Position numbers and translations under genes: made by a program. The notes beneath the pieces are model-generated. The model had not been told where the DNA came from. It saw only the letters and a program-made list of their open reading frames with translations, and did no database searches. From the NCBI RefSeq assembly GCF_024734895.1, contig NZ_CP091430.1:6032501-6096500 (forward strand): 64,000 nucleotides of DNA. The letters run 5' to 3'. Of this stretch, positions 9,260 to 18,005 are shown in pieces. Each line of letters begins with the position of its first letter. Within the stretch, counting starts at the first letter, position 1. The stretch comes from Paenibacillus spongiae. Its GTDB lineage: Bacteria; Bacillota; Bacilli; Paenibacillales; Paenibacillaceae.

Positions 9260-10165
9260 TCAATCTTTTTCCGAGAAAAGCCGCCAGCATATTTTGGAAA
9301 GGCCGTATACGATGATGAGCAGCACGACGGATACTGCCGAGGCATAACCCATGTCGTAGCGGATGAAGCCGTAATCTTGAATGTGGTTGATGATAACCTG
9401 ACCGGAATACTGCGGCGTCGGATTGGCGCCTGACAGCTGAACGCCGATATCGCCGGCCTGGAACGTGCCCACGACGGCCATGACCGCGCCGAACAGCATC
9501 TGCGGCTTCATGGAAGGGATCGTAATATACCACACTTCCTGCAGCCTGTTCTTGATGCCATCGATCGATCCCGCCTCGTAGAGCTCCTGGTTGATGTTCA
9601 ATATCCCAGCCAGCATCGCCAGGAACCCGACGCCCATACTGTTCCACAGCGTGACGGCGATCATGATGTACATCAAGTAATGCGGCGATTGCGTCCATTG
9701 AATCGGATCGTTTATGACACCGAGATTGATGAGAAAATTGTTCAAGTAGCCGGCAGCGTCGCCGCTGAAAACGACGAGCCATACGACGGCCATTGCGACC
9801 GCCGCCGTCATCGACGGCGAATAGATCGCGAGGGTCAGCAGCGACCGCGGCTTTCTCGAAATTTGCGACAGCAGCCATGCGAGAAAGAACGATAGGATGT
9901 ACCCGCCCGGTCCCACCAAGAGCGAGAACTTGAACGTATTCGGAAGCACGTACATCATGAATACGTTATCTTGGGTCAACAGATTGACGTAGTTCTTCAA
10001 GCCGATAAAGACAGGCGCTTCCACGGTGTTGAAGTATGTAAACGATAAATAAATCGCGACAAGAACCGGAATGACGATAAAGATGGTAAACATCACAACG
10101 AACGGCCCGACGAACATCATGGCGTCCATTTCTCTGCGCAAGCCTTTACTCATGGCGATCTTCAC
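9260..10165 (-). CDS. Carbohydrate ABC transporter permease (MalF/CUT1 type)
   Basis: The protein has 301 residues, starting at GTG 10165 with AGAGGTG 7 bases upstream. The start overlaps the stop of the binding-protein gene as GTGA, so translation is coupled. The membrane segments include [20 protein letters not shown]. The EAA loop reads [26 protein letters not shown]. It is the channel partner of 8309-9190 and most likely works with the binding protein immediately upstream. Confidence 0.9.
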   Translation of the reverse strand: MKIAMSKGLRREMDAMMFVGPFVVMFTIFIVIPVLVAIYLSFTYFNTVEAPVFIGLKNYVNLLTQDNVFMMYVLPNTFKFSLLVGPGGYILSFFLAWLLSQISRKPRSLLTLAIYSPSMTAAVAMAVVWLVVFSGDAAGYLNNFLINLGVINDPIQWTQSPHYLMYIMIAVTLWNSMGVGFLAMLAGILNINQELYEAGSIDGIKNRLQEVWYITIPSMKPQMLFGAVMAVVGTFQAGDIGVQLSGANPTPQYSGQVIINHIQDYGFIRYDMGYASAVSVVLLIIVYGLSKICWRLFSEKD

Positions 10166-13100
10166 TTCGTTTCACCTCTTGCCTTTATGACATCCTCTAC
10201 GGTAGGTACCTTCAAGGTCTTGATGACCTTGCCGTCCTTGACATAACCGAACTCTTCCAGCTTCTTCATGATTTCCCGATTCGCGAGGATAACGGCGTCT
10301 TCAATCGTCTTTCTCGGATTCTTGCCGTCGAAGACGACCTTGTTCCATGAGTTACTCAGTTCCCTGTCCAGCATATAGTCGCCTGGAATATGCGCTACGT
10401 CTTTCAGCCATTTCCACTGCTCCAAGATGACGTTCAGATCCTCTTCCGGCCATGGCAGCTGGCTGAATGCTTCCAGGTTCGCGCTGTTCCAGCGGTAAGC
10501 AGGGCCGTAAGTGGTTTCGATCAGATTGCCGAACTTGGCCTGCACATCGGCCGATGTCCACCATTTGATAAATTCCCATGACTGCTGCTGTTTATCGCTA
10601 TTCTTGAAGGAAACGACGCCTTGGCCGGTTCCCGGCGCCCAGCGTACGATCTCGCCCTTGTCGTTCTTCACGCCGGGATACGGCGCGATCTTCCACCATC
10701 CGGCAAGCTCCGGCGCAGCCGTCGTCAATTCCACGTACGTGTTGTAATTGGAGATGCCGATCGGCAAATTGCCGTCGCGGAAATGATTATAGAAATTTGC
10801 AACCTGCAGCGGCATGTTATATACCGTAAAGATGTTCGTCATCAGCTTAAAGCCTTCGAGCGCCTGCTCGCTGTCGACGGCCGTCCGCGTACCGTCGCTT
10901 GCGAACAGCTCCCCGCCCTGCTGATAGATGAACGGCGCGGTTAAGCCGAACGATTTCAACGCGGATGAATCCGCGATCGGAACGTAGAAATTCATCCCGT
11001 ATCGCTGCAGACTCGGCAGAATACCGATAACATCGTCCCAGGTTTCCGGCACCTTCAGATCCAGGGCATCCAGAATGTCTTTACGGTAGTACAGCACCCA
11101 GAAATTCTGTGTCTCCGGCAGCGCATATACGCCCCCGTCGAACATGAACGGCAGCATAGCTCCCGGTGAGAATCTTCCCAAAACTTCCTTGTAGTCCGGA
11201 TATTGACTGAAATCGGTTAATGCTCCCCGCAAGGCCAATTCATAGGGCAGCTTCTCGCTTACGCCAAGCGCTACATCGGGCGATTCGCCTGAAGCGTTGG
11301 CCAGGATAAGCTTCTGTTCATTCGGCATGAGGGCTAACGATACCTTGATGCCGGTTTGGGCTGTGAATTCCTGATCGGCCAGCTGCTGCATCAGCATGAC
11401 ATACTGGCGCGGACGGTTGACCCAAATTTGCAGCGAATCTTCGTCTGCAGGATTGATTTGCGAATAATCCTTGGTGAATGAGGTGAAGAACGATTTGTTC
11501 ATCGATACGAGTTTTTTCCACCAGCCCGCTTTGGCTTTGGGCAGTTCCTCGTTTGCGTACACATAGAACTTGTCAATCTGAAGCTGCTGCTGCGGCAAGG
11601 TGAGCAGCAGGTCTCCCAATTTCTGATTCACCGATCCGGAGCCTTCCGATATGCGCTTGAATCGGTAAGGGATCGAGGCCGGATCGCTCGCCAGCCTTTC
11701 CAACTGCTGTGCGCCAATGACCAGATTTCGTGCCTCGTCCGGACTTTCACCGCTCAATTTGCTCAAATAATCGTATTCATCGCGCAGTTTACCGGCAATT
11801 CCGCTGAGCCTCTCGGTAATGTCCGGCATTTGCTCGGTAATATTCCAATCCCGGTTCACGTCCTGCGTGTTGCCGGTAGCCATCTTAATCTCCAGATTGA
11901 GCGCGCCCAATTCGTCCATGGTCTCGCGTACCGTCTGGATGACCCGCTGATACGGAGACGGGTTGGCGATCAGCGTCAGCTGATGCTCCCCTTCGGTCAG
12001 ATAAAATTGGAACGGCTTGCCTTCGGAATCCGACAACACCTCGTTCTTCCAATCCGGCGAATACTGGAACGGATAGCTTGCGACCTCTTGGAACGGAACC
12101 TCCCCGTCGAGCATCACTTTTCGAAAGACGGGCATGTTGGTCTTGAAATATTGCGTGTATTTGAAAGCGATTTGATAATAACCGGTTTGCTCCGCTTTGA
12201 TTTTCCACGTAACGCTTTGGCCGCCCTGCTTCCAGCTGTCCGCTCCGATCGTATTCAAGGTAATCAGGGTGCCGTTCTTCGGCGTTACGTTAATATCGCC
12301 GCTGGCTATCGCCTGAATGTAGGAATCGGATTTCACGAACGGCTTTTCCGCCTCATACGCTTGAATGACCTTCGGATCCGACTTCTCATCACCGCTGCGC
12401 TTCAGGTACGCTTCGTAGGAATCGAGGCGCTCCGGCGTTTGTACGGTAATCCGCCCGACCTGCATCGCTTCCCGGATGTAAATCAGCTTGATTTGATTGT
12501 CGCCCTTCTTAAGCCGGAACTTGAGGGGTTCATCGTGCAGATAACTCGCATCCATCATGCGAGCGCTTTGCCATTGCGATATTTCAACCTGATTGGCGTA
12601 GACATCGTTGCCCAATTGGTCGCGTTGGAATTGATCGGATTCGTTCTTCCACATGCGAGGGAATACAATCCTCCGCGCTTCGTAATACGGAAACTCGCCG
12701 CCCACTTGTATGCCTCTTTCCGGCGGCGTGATCTTCCCGGGGAGCGCATAGTAGTCGATTTGAATCTCGTAAAGCCCGTCAGCCGGTACATTGACCGTGA
12801 AATTAATTTCCGGTGTCTTCTCATTCCACAAGAACACCTCTTCGTCATAGCCAAGCGATGCCGAAGCAGGGGTGACTTCAACCGGGCCGCTGCCCGATTT
12901 TATTTGTCTGGGATGAATGACCGTCTGGTACGATTGGGATTCGAATTTCTCATTGTTCCATTTCAACAGCTGCTGGGAATAGTAATCCTCGATCACCTTT
13001 TTTTCGAGAGCGTTTTCATTCTCTTTCGAATCGGATCCGGGCCCGCTCTGATCGTCCGTGCTCTCGGCTTTGTCGTCGCCGGTGCCGAACAGATCATCCA

Positions 13101-13215
13101 GCAAACCCTTGGTATCATCGTTCGGGGCGGCAAGGACCGGACCCGGTTGATAGGACACCCCTAATGAAAACAGCATACAAATCATAAGCAGCACTGCCGT
13201 CGCTTTACGTTTCAT
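10162..13215 (-). CDS. Large extracellular solute-binding protein fused to carbohydrate-binding-like domains
   Basis: The protein has 1017 residues from the ATG at 13215 (GAGGAG 8 bases upstream); the open frame reaches 13326 but that stretch lacks a start site. A signal peptide ends near VLAAPND, with no lipobox. Residues about 100-450 contain two beta-rich modules of CBM6/35 character ([37 protein letters not shown]). The C-terminal 450 residues are a type-1 sugar-binding protein ([57 protein letters not shown]). This is more than twice the usual binding-protein length. The extra modules could hold polysaccharide near the importer (inference). It is co-translated with the permease at 9260-10165. 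Confidence 0.85.
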   Translation of the reverse strand: MKRKATAVLLMICMLFSLGVSYQPGPVLAAPNDDTKGLLDDLFGTGDDKAESTDDQSGPGSDSKENENALEKKVIEDYYSQQLLKWNNEKFESQSYQTVIHPRQIKSGSGPVEVTPASASLGYDEEVFLWNEKTPEINFTVNVPADGLYEIQIDYYALPGKITPPERGIQVGGEFPYYEARRIVFPRMWKNESDQFQRDQLGNDVYANQVEISQWQSARMMDASYLHDEPLKFRLKKGDNQIKLIYIREAMQVGRITVQTPERLDSYEAYLKRSGDEKSDPKVIQAYEAEKPFVKSDSYIQAIASGDINVTPKNGTLITLNTIGADSWKQGGQSVTWKIKAEQTGYYQIAFKYTQYFKTNMPVFRKVMLDGEVPFQEVASYPFQYSPDWKNEVLSDSEGKPFQFYLTEGEHQLTLIANPSPYQRVIQTVRETMDELGALNLEIKMATGNTQDVNRDWNITEQMPDITERLSGIAGKLRDEYDYLSKLSGESPDEARNLVIGAQQLERLASDPASIPYRFKRISEGSGSVNQKLGDLLLTLPQQQLQIDKFYVYANEELPKAKAGWWKKLVSMNKSFFTSFTKDYSQINPADEDSLQIWVNRPRQYVMLMQQLADQEFTAQTGIKVSLALMPNEQKLILANASGESPDVALGVSEKLPYELALRGALTDFSQYPDYKEVLGRFSPGAMLPFMFDGGVYALPETQNFWVLYYRKDILDALDLKVPETWDDVIGILPSLQRYGMNFYVPIADSSALKSFGLTAPFIYQQGGELFASDGTRTAVDSEQALEGFKLMTNIFTVYNMPLQVANFYNHFRDGNLPIGISNYNTYVELTTAAPELAGWWKIAPYPGVKNDKGEIVRWAPGTGQGVVSFKNSDKQQQSWEFIKWWTSADVQAKFGNLIETTYGPAYRWNSANLEAFSQLPWPEEDLNVILEQWKWLKDVAHIPGDYMLDRELSNSWNKVVFDGKNPRKTIEDAVILANREIMKKLEEFGYVKDGKVIKTLKVPTVEDVIKARGETK

Positions 13216-13541
13216 CGTTTCTGCTCCTCTTCGAGAATGAACCGATTGATATAGTTCGTGTTCAAAAAGCCAACTTTTCAGCACTGAGAAGGCTCGCAAG
13301 AACCTTAAAAAAACCCGATGCTCCAATATACATCCTGATAAGCTCCGTGATCAAAAGGGGGCTTTTTGCACAACCTCTTAAAAGAAAAATAGGGTTCTCC
13401 CCCTCACAGGGAGGGAGAGAACACGATTTCTGGTAAGAAGAAACCTAGATCGCTGTCTTCATAGCCATATAAGTTTCTTCCCCTCGGCAATATCAGCAAA
13501 GTAGGCGCTTTATTCCGATACCTGCTGCTATTGCGAGCCCG
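13216..13541. other. Intergenic region between the two binding-protein genes
   Basis: This 326-bp gap holds the hairpin at 13394-13422 and otherwise AT-rich sequence. I see no open frame with a ribosome binding site and no convincing promoter. The downstream genes may rely on read-through. Confidence 0.5.
13394..13422 (-). terminator. Terminator/attenuator after the lipoprotein binding-protein gene
   Basis: GTTCTC pairs with GAGAAC, and the inner CCCCTC largely pairs with GAGGGA. On the minus strand the hairpin is followed by CCTATTTTTCTTTT. It sits about 120 bases after the stop of the 472-residue binding protein and before the large fused one. Partial termination here would give more of the first protein than of the membrane components. 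Confidence 0.65.
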
Positions 13542-14960
13542 TTATTTTGCCGCTTCCAGTTGAGCAGCCGCATCTTTATACGTATCGTTCATTCTTTTTT
13601 CCAAATCTGCGGATATGTCTTCCAGCTTGACTTTCTTCTCGGTCAATTCCTTGATTGTCGGTCCGTAGACATTATCCGAGGCAACCTGATAACCAGGAAG
13701 CCATTTCAGCAGATCGACAAACCCGTCTGGAATCAATTTGACCATTTCCTTCATACCCGGCGGCATTTCTGGTCTGGCGAGATAAGCATTCCAAACTTCC
13801 TCATCGTTGATGAGCGGGATGCTGCCAAGCGGCCATTCCGGCTTCATTCTCTCCATCCAGCCTTCTTTGGAGAACGTGAGCCATTTTACAAATTCGAATG
13901 CTTCCTGCTTGTGCTTGGAGCTTTTGGACATGCCGACATAGTCCGTTACAAGCGGAACCCGCTGTCCGGTCGCCGTCGGGATCGGTCTGATATCCCATTT
14001 GAACTTGGCGTTCTTGGCGTTGCCGGCAAAACTCCATGAAGCGTCATACTGCATGCCCACTTTCCCCAGTATCCACGGCCATTGGTCCTTTCCGAACCAT
14101 GCTTGAATTTCTTCCGGCTTGTAGATGTCGTAAGAAACTTTGTCGGAGTAGAGCAATTCGTCGACGTAATCGTAAGCTTCTTTATAAGCCGGATTCGTGA
14201 AGTTATATTTCTCGCCGTCCCATGTATTCCAGCCCAGGCTCGTATCAATTGAGGCCGGAAGCGTTTCGCGCAGTCCTCCGATACCCGACATGCCGAACTG
14301 CTTCTCATTGAACTTCGTCAGCTTGATCGCCGCATCGCGCATATCGTCTAAGGTCCAGTTAACCGGAGGAACGGGAACGTTCTCTTTCTCGAACAGGTCG
14401 AGATTCAAGTTAATTCCGAACATAAAGAGCGAATGCGGAAGTGCGTACTGCTTGCCGTTATAATTCGATGTGGCATCCAAATTTTTGAATGTTTTTCCTT
14501 CTTTGTATTCCGGATCGTTCTCCAAATATGGCGTCAGATCTTCGAGCCAGCCGTTGGCGGCAGCGAACGGTACGCCGAAGGTCCACATGACGTCGGGAAG
14601 CTCCCCAGCCGCCGCTACGGCCGACAGCTTCTCGTTCCATGGCCAGTCCACGGCAGTATCCTTCACGATTTTGATGTGCGGATGTGTAGCTTCAAATGCT
14701 TTAATATAGCGATCCGCTTCCTCTTTGCCCATCCACGTGGCCCATTTGAGCGTAACCGTCTCTTTATTTCCCTCCGCCGTTTGCCCATTATTTTGTTTGT
14801 CGGGCGTATCGGCCGGAGCCGTATTGCCAGTCTCTTTATTGCCGTTTGCCGCGTTGCTGTTCCCCTTATTGCCGTCCCCCGAATTTCCGCAAGCCGTGAG
14901 TACAAGCGTCAAGCACATGATCATAATCATGGACAAGGACAACATTTTTTTCATGTCCAT
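13542..14960 (-). CDS. Lipoprotein extracellular sugar-binding protein (ABC importer)
   Basis: The protein has 472 residues. The signal MKKMLSLSMIMIMCLTLVLTAC ends in lipobox LTAC (Cys24 of the longest form), followed by an Asn/Gly/Lys-rich linker. The mature domain is a family-1 solute-binding protein (ETVTLKWATWMGKEEADRYIKAF, NEKLSAVAAAGELPDVMWTFG, EAFEFVKWLTFSKEGW). AAGGAG lies 4 bases before ATG 14960 and 10 bases before ATG 14954, so the start is ambiguous. A LacI-type operator lies about 110 bases upstream. It is the first gene of the long importer transcription unit. Which of the two permease pairs it serves cannot be told from sequence. Confidence 0.9.
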   Translation of the reverse strand: MDMKKMLSLSMIMIMCLTLVLTACGNSGDGNKGNSNAANGNKETGNTAPADTPDKQNNGQTAEGNKETVTLKWATWMGKEEADRYIKAFEATHPHIKIVKDTAVDWPWNEKLSAVAAAGELPDVMWTFGVPFAAANGWLEDLTPYLENDPEYKEGKTFKNLDATSNYNGKQYALPHSLFMFGINLNLDLFEKENVPVPPVNWTLDDMRDAAIKLTKFNEKQFGMSGIGGLRETLPASIDTSLGWNTWDGEKYNFTNPAYKEAYDYVDELLYSDKVSYDIYKPEEIQAWFGKDQWPWILGKVGMQYDASWSFAGNAKNAKFKWDIRPIPTATGQRVPLVTDYVGMSKSSKHKQEAFEFVKWLTFSKEGWMERMKPEWPLGSIPLINDEEVWNAYLARPEMPPGMKEMVKLIPDGFVDLLKWLPGYQVASDNVYGPTIKELTEKKVKLEDISADLEKRMNDTYKDAAAQLEAAK

Positions 14961-15069
14961 CGAACTCCTTCAAATTCATTTTGATCTCTCTGCGTTGCAA
15001 ATAACAGGAAATTCCTACATGTGATGTGCGCATCACCTCCCATATTAATAAGGTGAGGCAGCCAAAGGT

Positions 15070-15085
15070 GTCGAAACGTTTCAAA
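15070..15085. promoter_or_regulatory. LacI-family operator upstream of the binding-protein gene
   Basis: GTCGAAACGTTTCAAA matches the palindrome at 852-867 at 13 of 16 positions, with a perfect core CGAAACGTTTC. It lies in the 162-bp gap upstream of the 472-residue binding protein, where its promoter must be. On the minus strand it is followed by TTATTAAT, a possible -10 region. Confidence 0.65.
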
Positions 15086-15096
15086 TTAAGAGTGAG

Positions 15097-15120
15097 AGAA
15101 AGCGCTGTGAAGCGCTTTCT
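15097..15120 (-). terminator. Hairpin directly after the Gfo/Idh/MocA gene
   Basis: AGAAAGCGCT and AGCGCTTTCT form a perfect 10-bp stem with a GTGA loop, starting 2 bases after the stop codon at 15123. On the minus strand the tail is CTCACTCTTAATTT, which is T-poor. On the plus strand the tail is TTTT. It may insulate the dehydrogenase gene from the binding-protein promoter. Confidence 0.55.
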
Positions 15121-15122
15121 TT

Positions 15123-16247
15123 TTACAGCTGTATTGCTAAGGATTCGGACAGCGAGACAACCTCATCCGCCGTCACTTCTCTTCCGAGGCGGCCCGAAAT
15201 GTAGATGCCTTCGCTGATCAGCATCGTTTGCAGCGCAATTTCCGCCGTCGGCAGCAGTTCGACCCTGCCCTGCAGCGCTGCGATCCAATGATGCTGGGAA
15301 GAATCGTAAGCGTCTACATCATCCCGCAAGTTGTGCCAGCGATAATCCATCGCATCCAGGTTGAACGTGCTGTCCATTTCCATATCGCACATATTCGTAT
15401 GGTAGCTGAGCGGCGTCACTTGGCCGTTCACATAGCTCGGCAGCCGGATTCCTCCTTCTGAGCCGATAATGCTGCTGCCCTCGAAACCGTTCATATGAAC
15501 CGCCCAAGCCTCGATTATATCCAGCGTCATTCCGCCCTTGAACCGGACGAACCCGATGCCCAATTCTTCAACGTCAAACCCGGAAATCGCGTTCCTGCGC
15601 TCATCGATCTCCATTTCGCGATACGTCTTGCCTGTAATGGTCTGCACTTCGGTGTTCCCGAGCAGGTAGAGCAGCTGCGAAATGTTGTAGACGCCCATAT
15701 CGAACAGCGCGCCGCCTCCGGCCGTTTCCTTTCTCGTGAAGAACTTCGTCCCGTAGCCGTCTACATAAGGACGCCCGCGGCGGCGGTACCCTGTCGAGCG
15801 GGCATGGAACAGCTTGCCCAGCTTGCCTGCCTCGATAAGCGTCTTGGCCGCTTTCGTGTCTTTGTGATACAGAAAGCTTAGCTGGATGTGCAGCTTCTTG
15901 CCGCATCGCTCCGCCGCGTCAAGCATCGCTTTGCCGTCCGTATACGAGCCGGCGATCGGTTTTTCGCAATAGACGTGCTTACCCGCTTCCAGCGCAAGGA
16001 TCGTTGCAGAAGTGTGGTAATTGTTGTGCAAGCAAATATCGACGGCGTCGATATCGTCGCGCTTCAGCATTTCCCGAAAGTCTGTGTATGTATGCGGGAT
16101 ATTGTATTTCTCGGCGACATTCTTCAGTTCCGCTTCATTGACATCGGCGGCCGCCACCACTTCCGCTCCCTCAATCTTCGCGTAGAAGTCCAGATGCTGC
16201 TTCCCGATCAGTCCAACGCCGATAACGCCAACTCTAATCTTATCCAC
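15123..16247 (-). CDS. Gfo/Idh/MocA-family NAD(P)-dependent oxidoreductase
   Basis: The protein has 374 residues from GTG 16247, which has AAGGAGG 9 bases upstream. The longer open frame starts inside a tandem repeat and is unlikely. The Rossmann fold opens with IRVGVIGVGLIGKQHLDFY. The family motif EKPIAGS is in GKHVYCEKPIAGSYTDG. The C-terminal alpha/beta domain includes GGGALFDMGVYNISQLLYLLG. Such enzymes oxidise sugars or inositols. It follows the isomerase-like gene and a 65-bp tandem repeat. The likely role is intracellular modification of the imported sugar. Confidence 0.88.
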   Translation of the reverse strand: MDKIRVGVIGVGLIGKQHLDFYAKIEGAEVVAAADVNEAELKNVAEKYNIPHTYTDFREMLKRDDIDAVDICLHNNYHTSATILALEAGKHVYCEKPIAGSYTDGKAMLDAAERCGKKLHIQLSFLYHKDTKAAKTLIEAGKLGKLFHARSTGYRRRGRPYVDGYGTKFFTRKETAGGGALFDMGVYNISQLLYLLGNTEVQTITGKTYREMEIDERRNAISGFDVEELGIGFVRFKGGMTLDIIEAWAVHMNGFEGSSIIGSEGGIRLPSYVNGQVTPLSYHTNMCDMEMDSTFNLDAMDYRWHNLRDDVDAYDSSQHHWIAALQGRVELLPTAEIALQTMLISEGIYISGRLGREVTADEVVSLSESLAIQL

Positions 16248-16267
16248 AGTCGTTCGCCTCCTTAAAG

Positions 16268-16411
16268 TTTTGTGAAGCTTCGCTACCATGCTGTTCTTCG
16301 CAACAAAACTCGCTTCGGAAGCATAAGCCTCCTTTTGTGAAGCTTCGCTTCCATGCCGTTCTTCGCAACAAAACTCGCTTCGGAAGCATATGCTTCGTTT
16401 CGTGAAGATTT
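16268..16411. repeat. 65-bp tandem repeat, two full units and a partial third
   Basis: Units begin at 16268 and 16333 with TTTTGTGAAGCTTCGCT and differ at only a few bases. A third copy is cut off after TTTCGTGAAGA at 16398. Each unit contains small dyads (GAAGCTTC, GCTTCGGAAGC), and the second has GAAGCATATGCTTC. It fills the gap between the isomerase-like gene and the dehydrogenase gene. Read on the minus strand, one unit boundary supplies an AAGGAGG followed by a 13-codon frame that is probably accidental. Confidence 0.85.
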
Positions 16412-16434
16412 ACGCTTTGCCTAACTGCATGGCT

Positions 16435-17211
16435 TTAGTTCGTTCCCTGCTTCGCTTGCTTCAATAGGCGGCGGATGCTGGCGAGCTGCCATTCCACTTC
16501 CTCGTATTCGTTCTTGCTGGAATGGTGTTCGACGCTGTAGTGTCCGGTATATCCGGCATCCATCAGGTTCTTGATTTTCTCCTCGTAACGCGGCAGCACC
16601 CAAGCGGCAAAATGAGTGTGGAACGCATACTGCGCGCAAAGCCGGTCGCCGTTTTCTTTATCCACATCCCAGTTCTCCAGATGCAGCAATATACCAAATG
16701 CCGGGCTGTCCACAGCTTCCACCAGTTTCTTGATGTTGGCCGGAACGCGAGATGTGCCCCAATGATTTTCAGGACCAATCTTGTAACCGCTTTCTTCAGC
16801 GCGACGGGTATACTCTTTATATCTTTTTACGGTATAATCGAATTGTTCGTCTGACATTTCCAGATCATGGCCGCCCATATCGATCCTGACCGTCTGCGCC
16901 CCCAAAATTTCCGCTGCTCGCAAATTTTTCAGCGCATTCTGGTAATTGCTCTCTCTCAGTTCCGGATCTTCATCCCAAACATGAGCGCCGTCGACGCACA
17001 AATTGGCAACATGAAGCTCTTTATCATCGATGGCCTCTTTGAGTTTGCGAAGGTAGTCTTCCTCGTAAGAAGACAGCATGATGTTCCAAATATCGGCACC
17101 GCTTACATGATAACGATACTTCAAGCTTTCCAGATAGCCGAACAGATCGATCTTCCCTTGGTTAAACATGCCGTGAAAAGAATACGAAGCGATGGATATA
17201 TTCATGTTCAA
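16435..17211 (-). CDS. Sugar phosphate isomerase/epimerase-like TIM-barrel protein
   Basis: The protein has 258 residues. AAGGAGG lies 11 bases before ATG 17211; an ATG two codons later is also possible. It has the AP-endonuclease-2-like TIM-barrel pattern: NISIASYSFHGMFNQG, LRAAEILGAQTVRIDMGGHD, KIGPENHWGTSR (metal-ligand Glu and His region) and TGHYSVEHHSS near the C-terminus. Such proteins isomerise or epimerise sugars, often beside Gfo/Idh/MocA dehydrogenases as here. Two LacI-type operators lie upstream, so it starts a separately controlled two-gene unit. Confidence 0.85.
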   Translation of the reverse strand: MNMNISIASYSFHGMFNQGKIDLFGYLESLKYRYHVSGADIWNIMLSSYEEDYLRKLKEAIDDKELHVANLCVDGAHVWDEDPELRESNYQNALKNLRAAEILGAQTVRIDMGGHDLEMSDEQFDYTVKRYKEYTRRAEESGYKIGPENHWGTSRVPANIKKLVEAVDSPAFGILLHLENWDVDKENGDRLCAQYAFHTHFAAWVLPRYEEKIKNLMDAGYTGHYSVEHHSSKNEYEEVEWQLASIRRLLKQAKQGTN

Positions 17212-17244
17212 CTCTTCCTCCTTGCGAGGCAGCCCTCACATTCA

Positions 17245-17260
17245 TTCGAACCGTTTCGAT
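17245..17260. promoter_or_regulatory. LacI-family operator, proximal
   Basis: TTCGAACCGTTTCGAT matches the 852-867 palindrome at 14 of 16 positions. It lies 34 bases upstream of the isomerase-like start and 136 bp from a second site at 17381, a distance that would allow DNA looping by a tetramer or paired dimers (inference). Confidence 0.6.
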
Positions 17261-17380
17261 TTCTCCTAGAATATACAGCAGAAATATAGCGCTTTCAAGT
17301 TAATATTTTCCCTGAATTCCGGATAAAACAACGGTTTTCCCTCCTGTTTTCGACGAAATGCTCCGTTTCTCTTCAAATAA

Positions 17381-17396
17381 CTCGAAACGTTTCGAT
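17381..17396. promoter_or_regulatory. LacI-family operator, distal
   Basis: CTCGAAACGTTTCGAT keeps the full symmetric core TCGAAACGTTTCGA. It lies about 170 bases upstream of the isomerase-like gene and forms a pair with 17245-17260. Confidence 0.65.
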
Positions 17397-18005
17397 AATT
17401 ATCGTTTTAGAGCGCCATCCTGATCCTAGCGAAAATGTAACATACACCCTTTTTCTCGAGGGGGCCGCAGCATAAAATTACAAGCGGCGAAGCTCGCCTC
17501 ATGAGCTGCTAAAGGTCCGAACACTTTATTGATTTTATGCAAAAAATGGGACATCCCCCTCAACGCTTGTCGACGTTCTCATGTGCGTGCTTATGTATCA
17601 GGCTTCCATACATACCTCATATAATCAGCCATTCCATCTGCTGGAGAGGACTATTATGACTCCTGCCGCACAAGGCGGCGTACATCCAGGTATCGTGTAC
17701 ATGTGCAAAAATACGAACTTCATTTAAGCCCGTGAAATCCGCCGCATCAGCTCCTTGATTAAAGCGCTGCGGACTTTTAACACAAACGAATTTACGGAAA
17801 ATTAATAACATGATATGGCTAATAGTTGGATAAGAAATTCATTTTTCAGATATAGAAATCGAAATTTCGCATACGATTGATCCAATGCTTTTTGCGTGAA
17901 TAGCAGCCGATTCCTGAAACTTTTCACAAGCGAAAACAGAAAGGACCGCCAACGCGGGCAGCCCATTCATTCTTGCGATTGCTCAGTTTTCACAATCCTC
18001 CATCA
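17397..18005. other. Intergenic region without recognisable genes
   Basis: About 600 bp between the sugar locus and the ABC-2 exporter module. A 64-codon minus-strand frame at 17617-17811 lacks a ribosome binding site and resembles nothing I know. I see no strong terminator after the permease gene ending at 18006. Confidence 0.4.

Noticed and set aside
11830-13164. 444-codon plus-strand open frame
   Set aside because: Antisense to the large binding protein, no ribosome binding site, no recognisable domain.
15021-15036. GTGATGTGCGCATCAC palindrome upstream of the binding-protein gene, considered as a second operator
   Set aside because: It does not resemble the other four sites and lies in the presumed leader; may be a chance dyad.
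15097-15120. AGAAAGCGCT/AGCGCTTTCT considered as a CcpA cre site
   Set aside because: The spacing does not fit the cre consensus; position 2 bases after a stop codon fits a terminator better.
16300-16345. 13-codon frame with AAGGAGG inside the 65-bp repeat
   Set aside because: Generated by the repeat itself; no evidence of selection on the peptide.
17617-17811. 64-codon minus-strand frame in the intergenic region
   Set aside because: No ribosome binding site, no known family, unusual composition; treated as noncoding.
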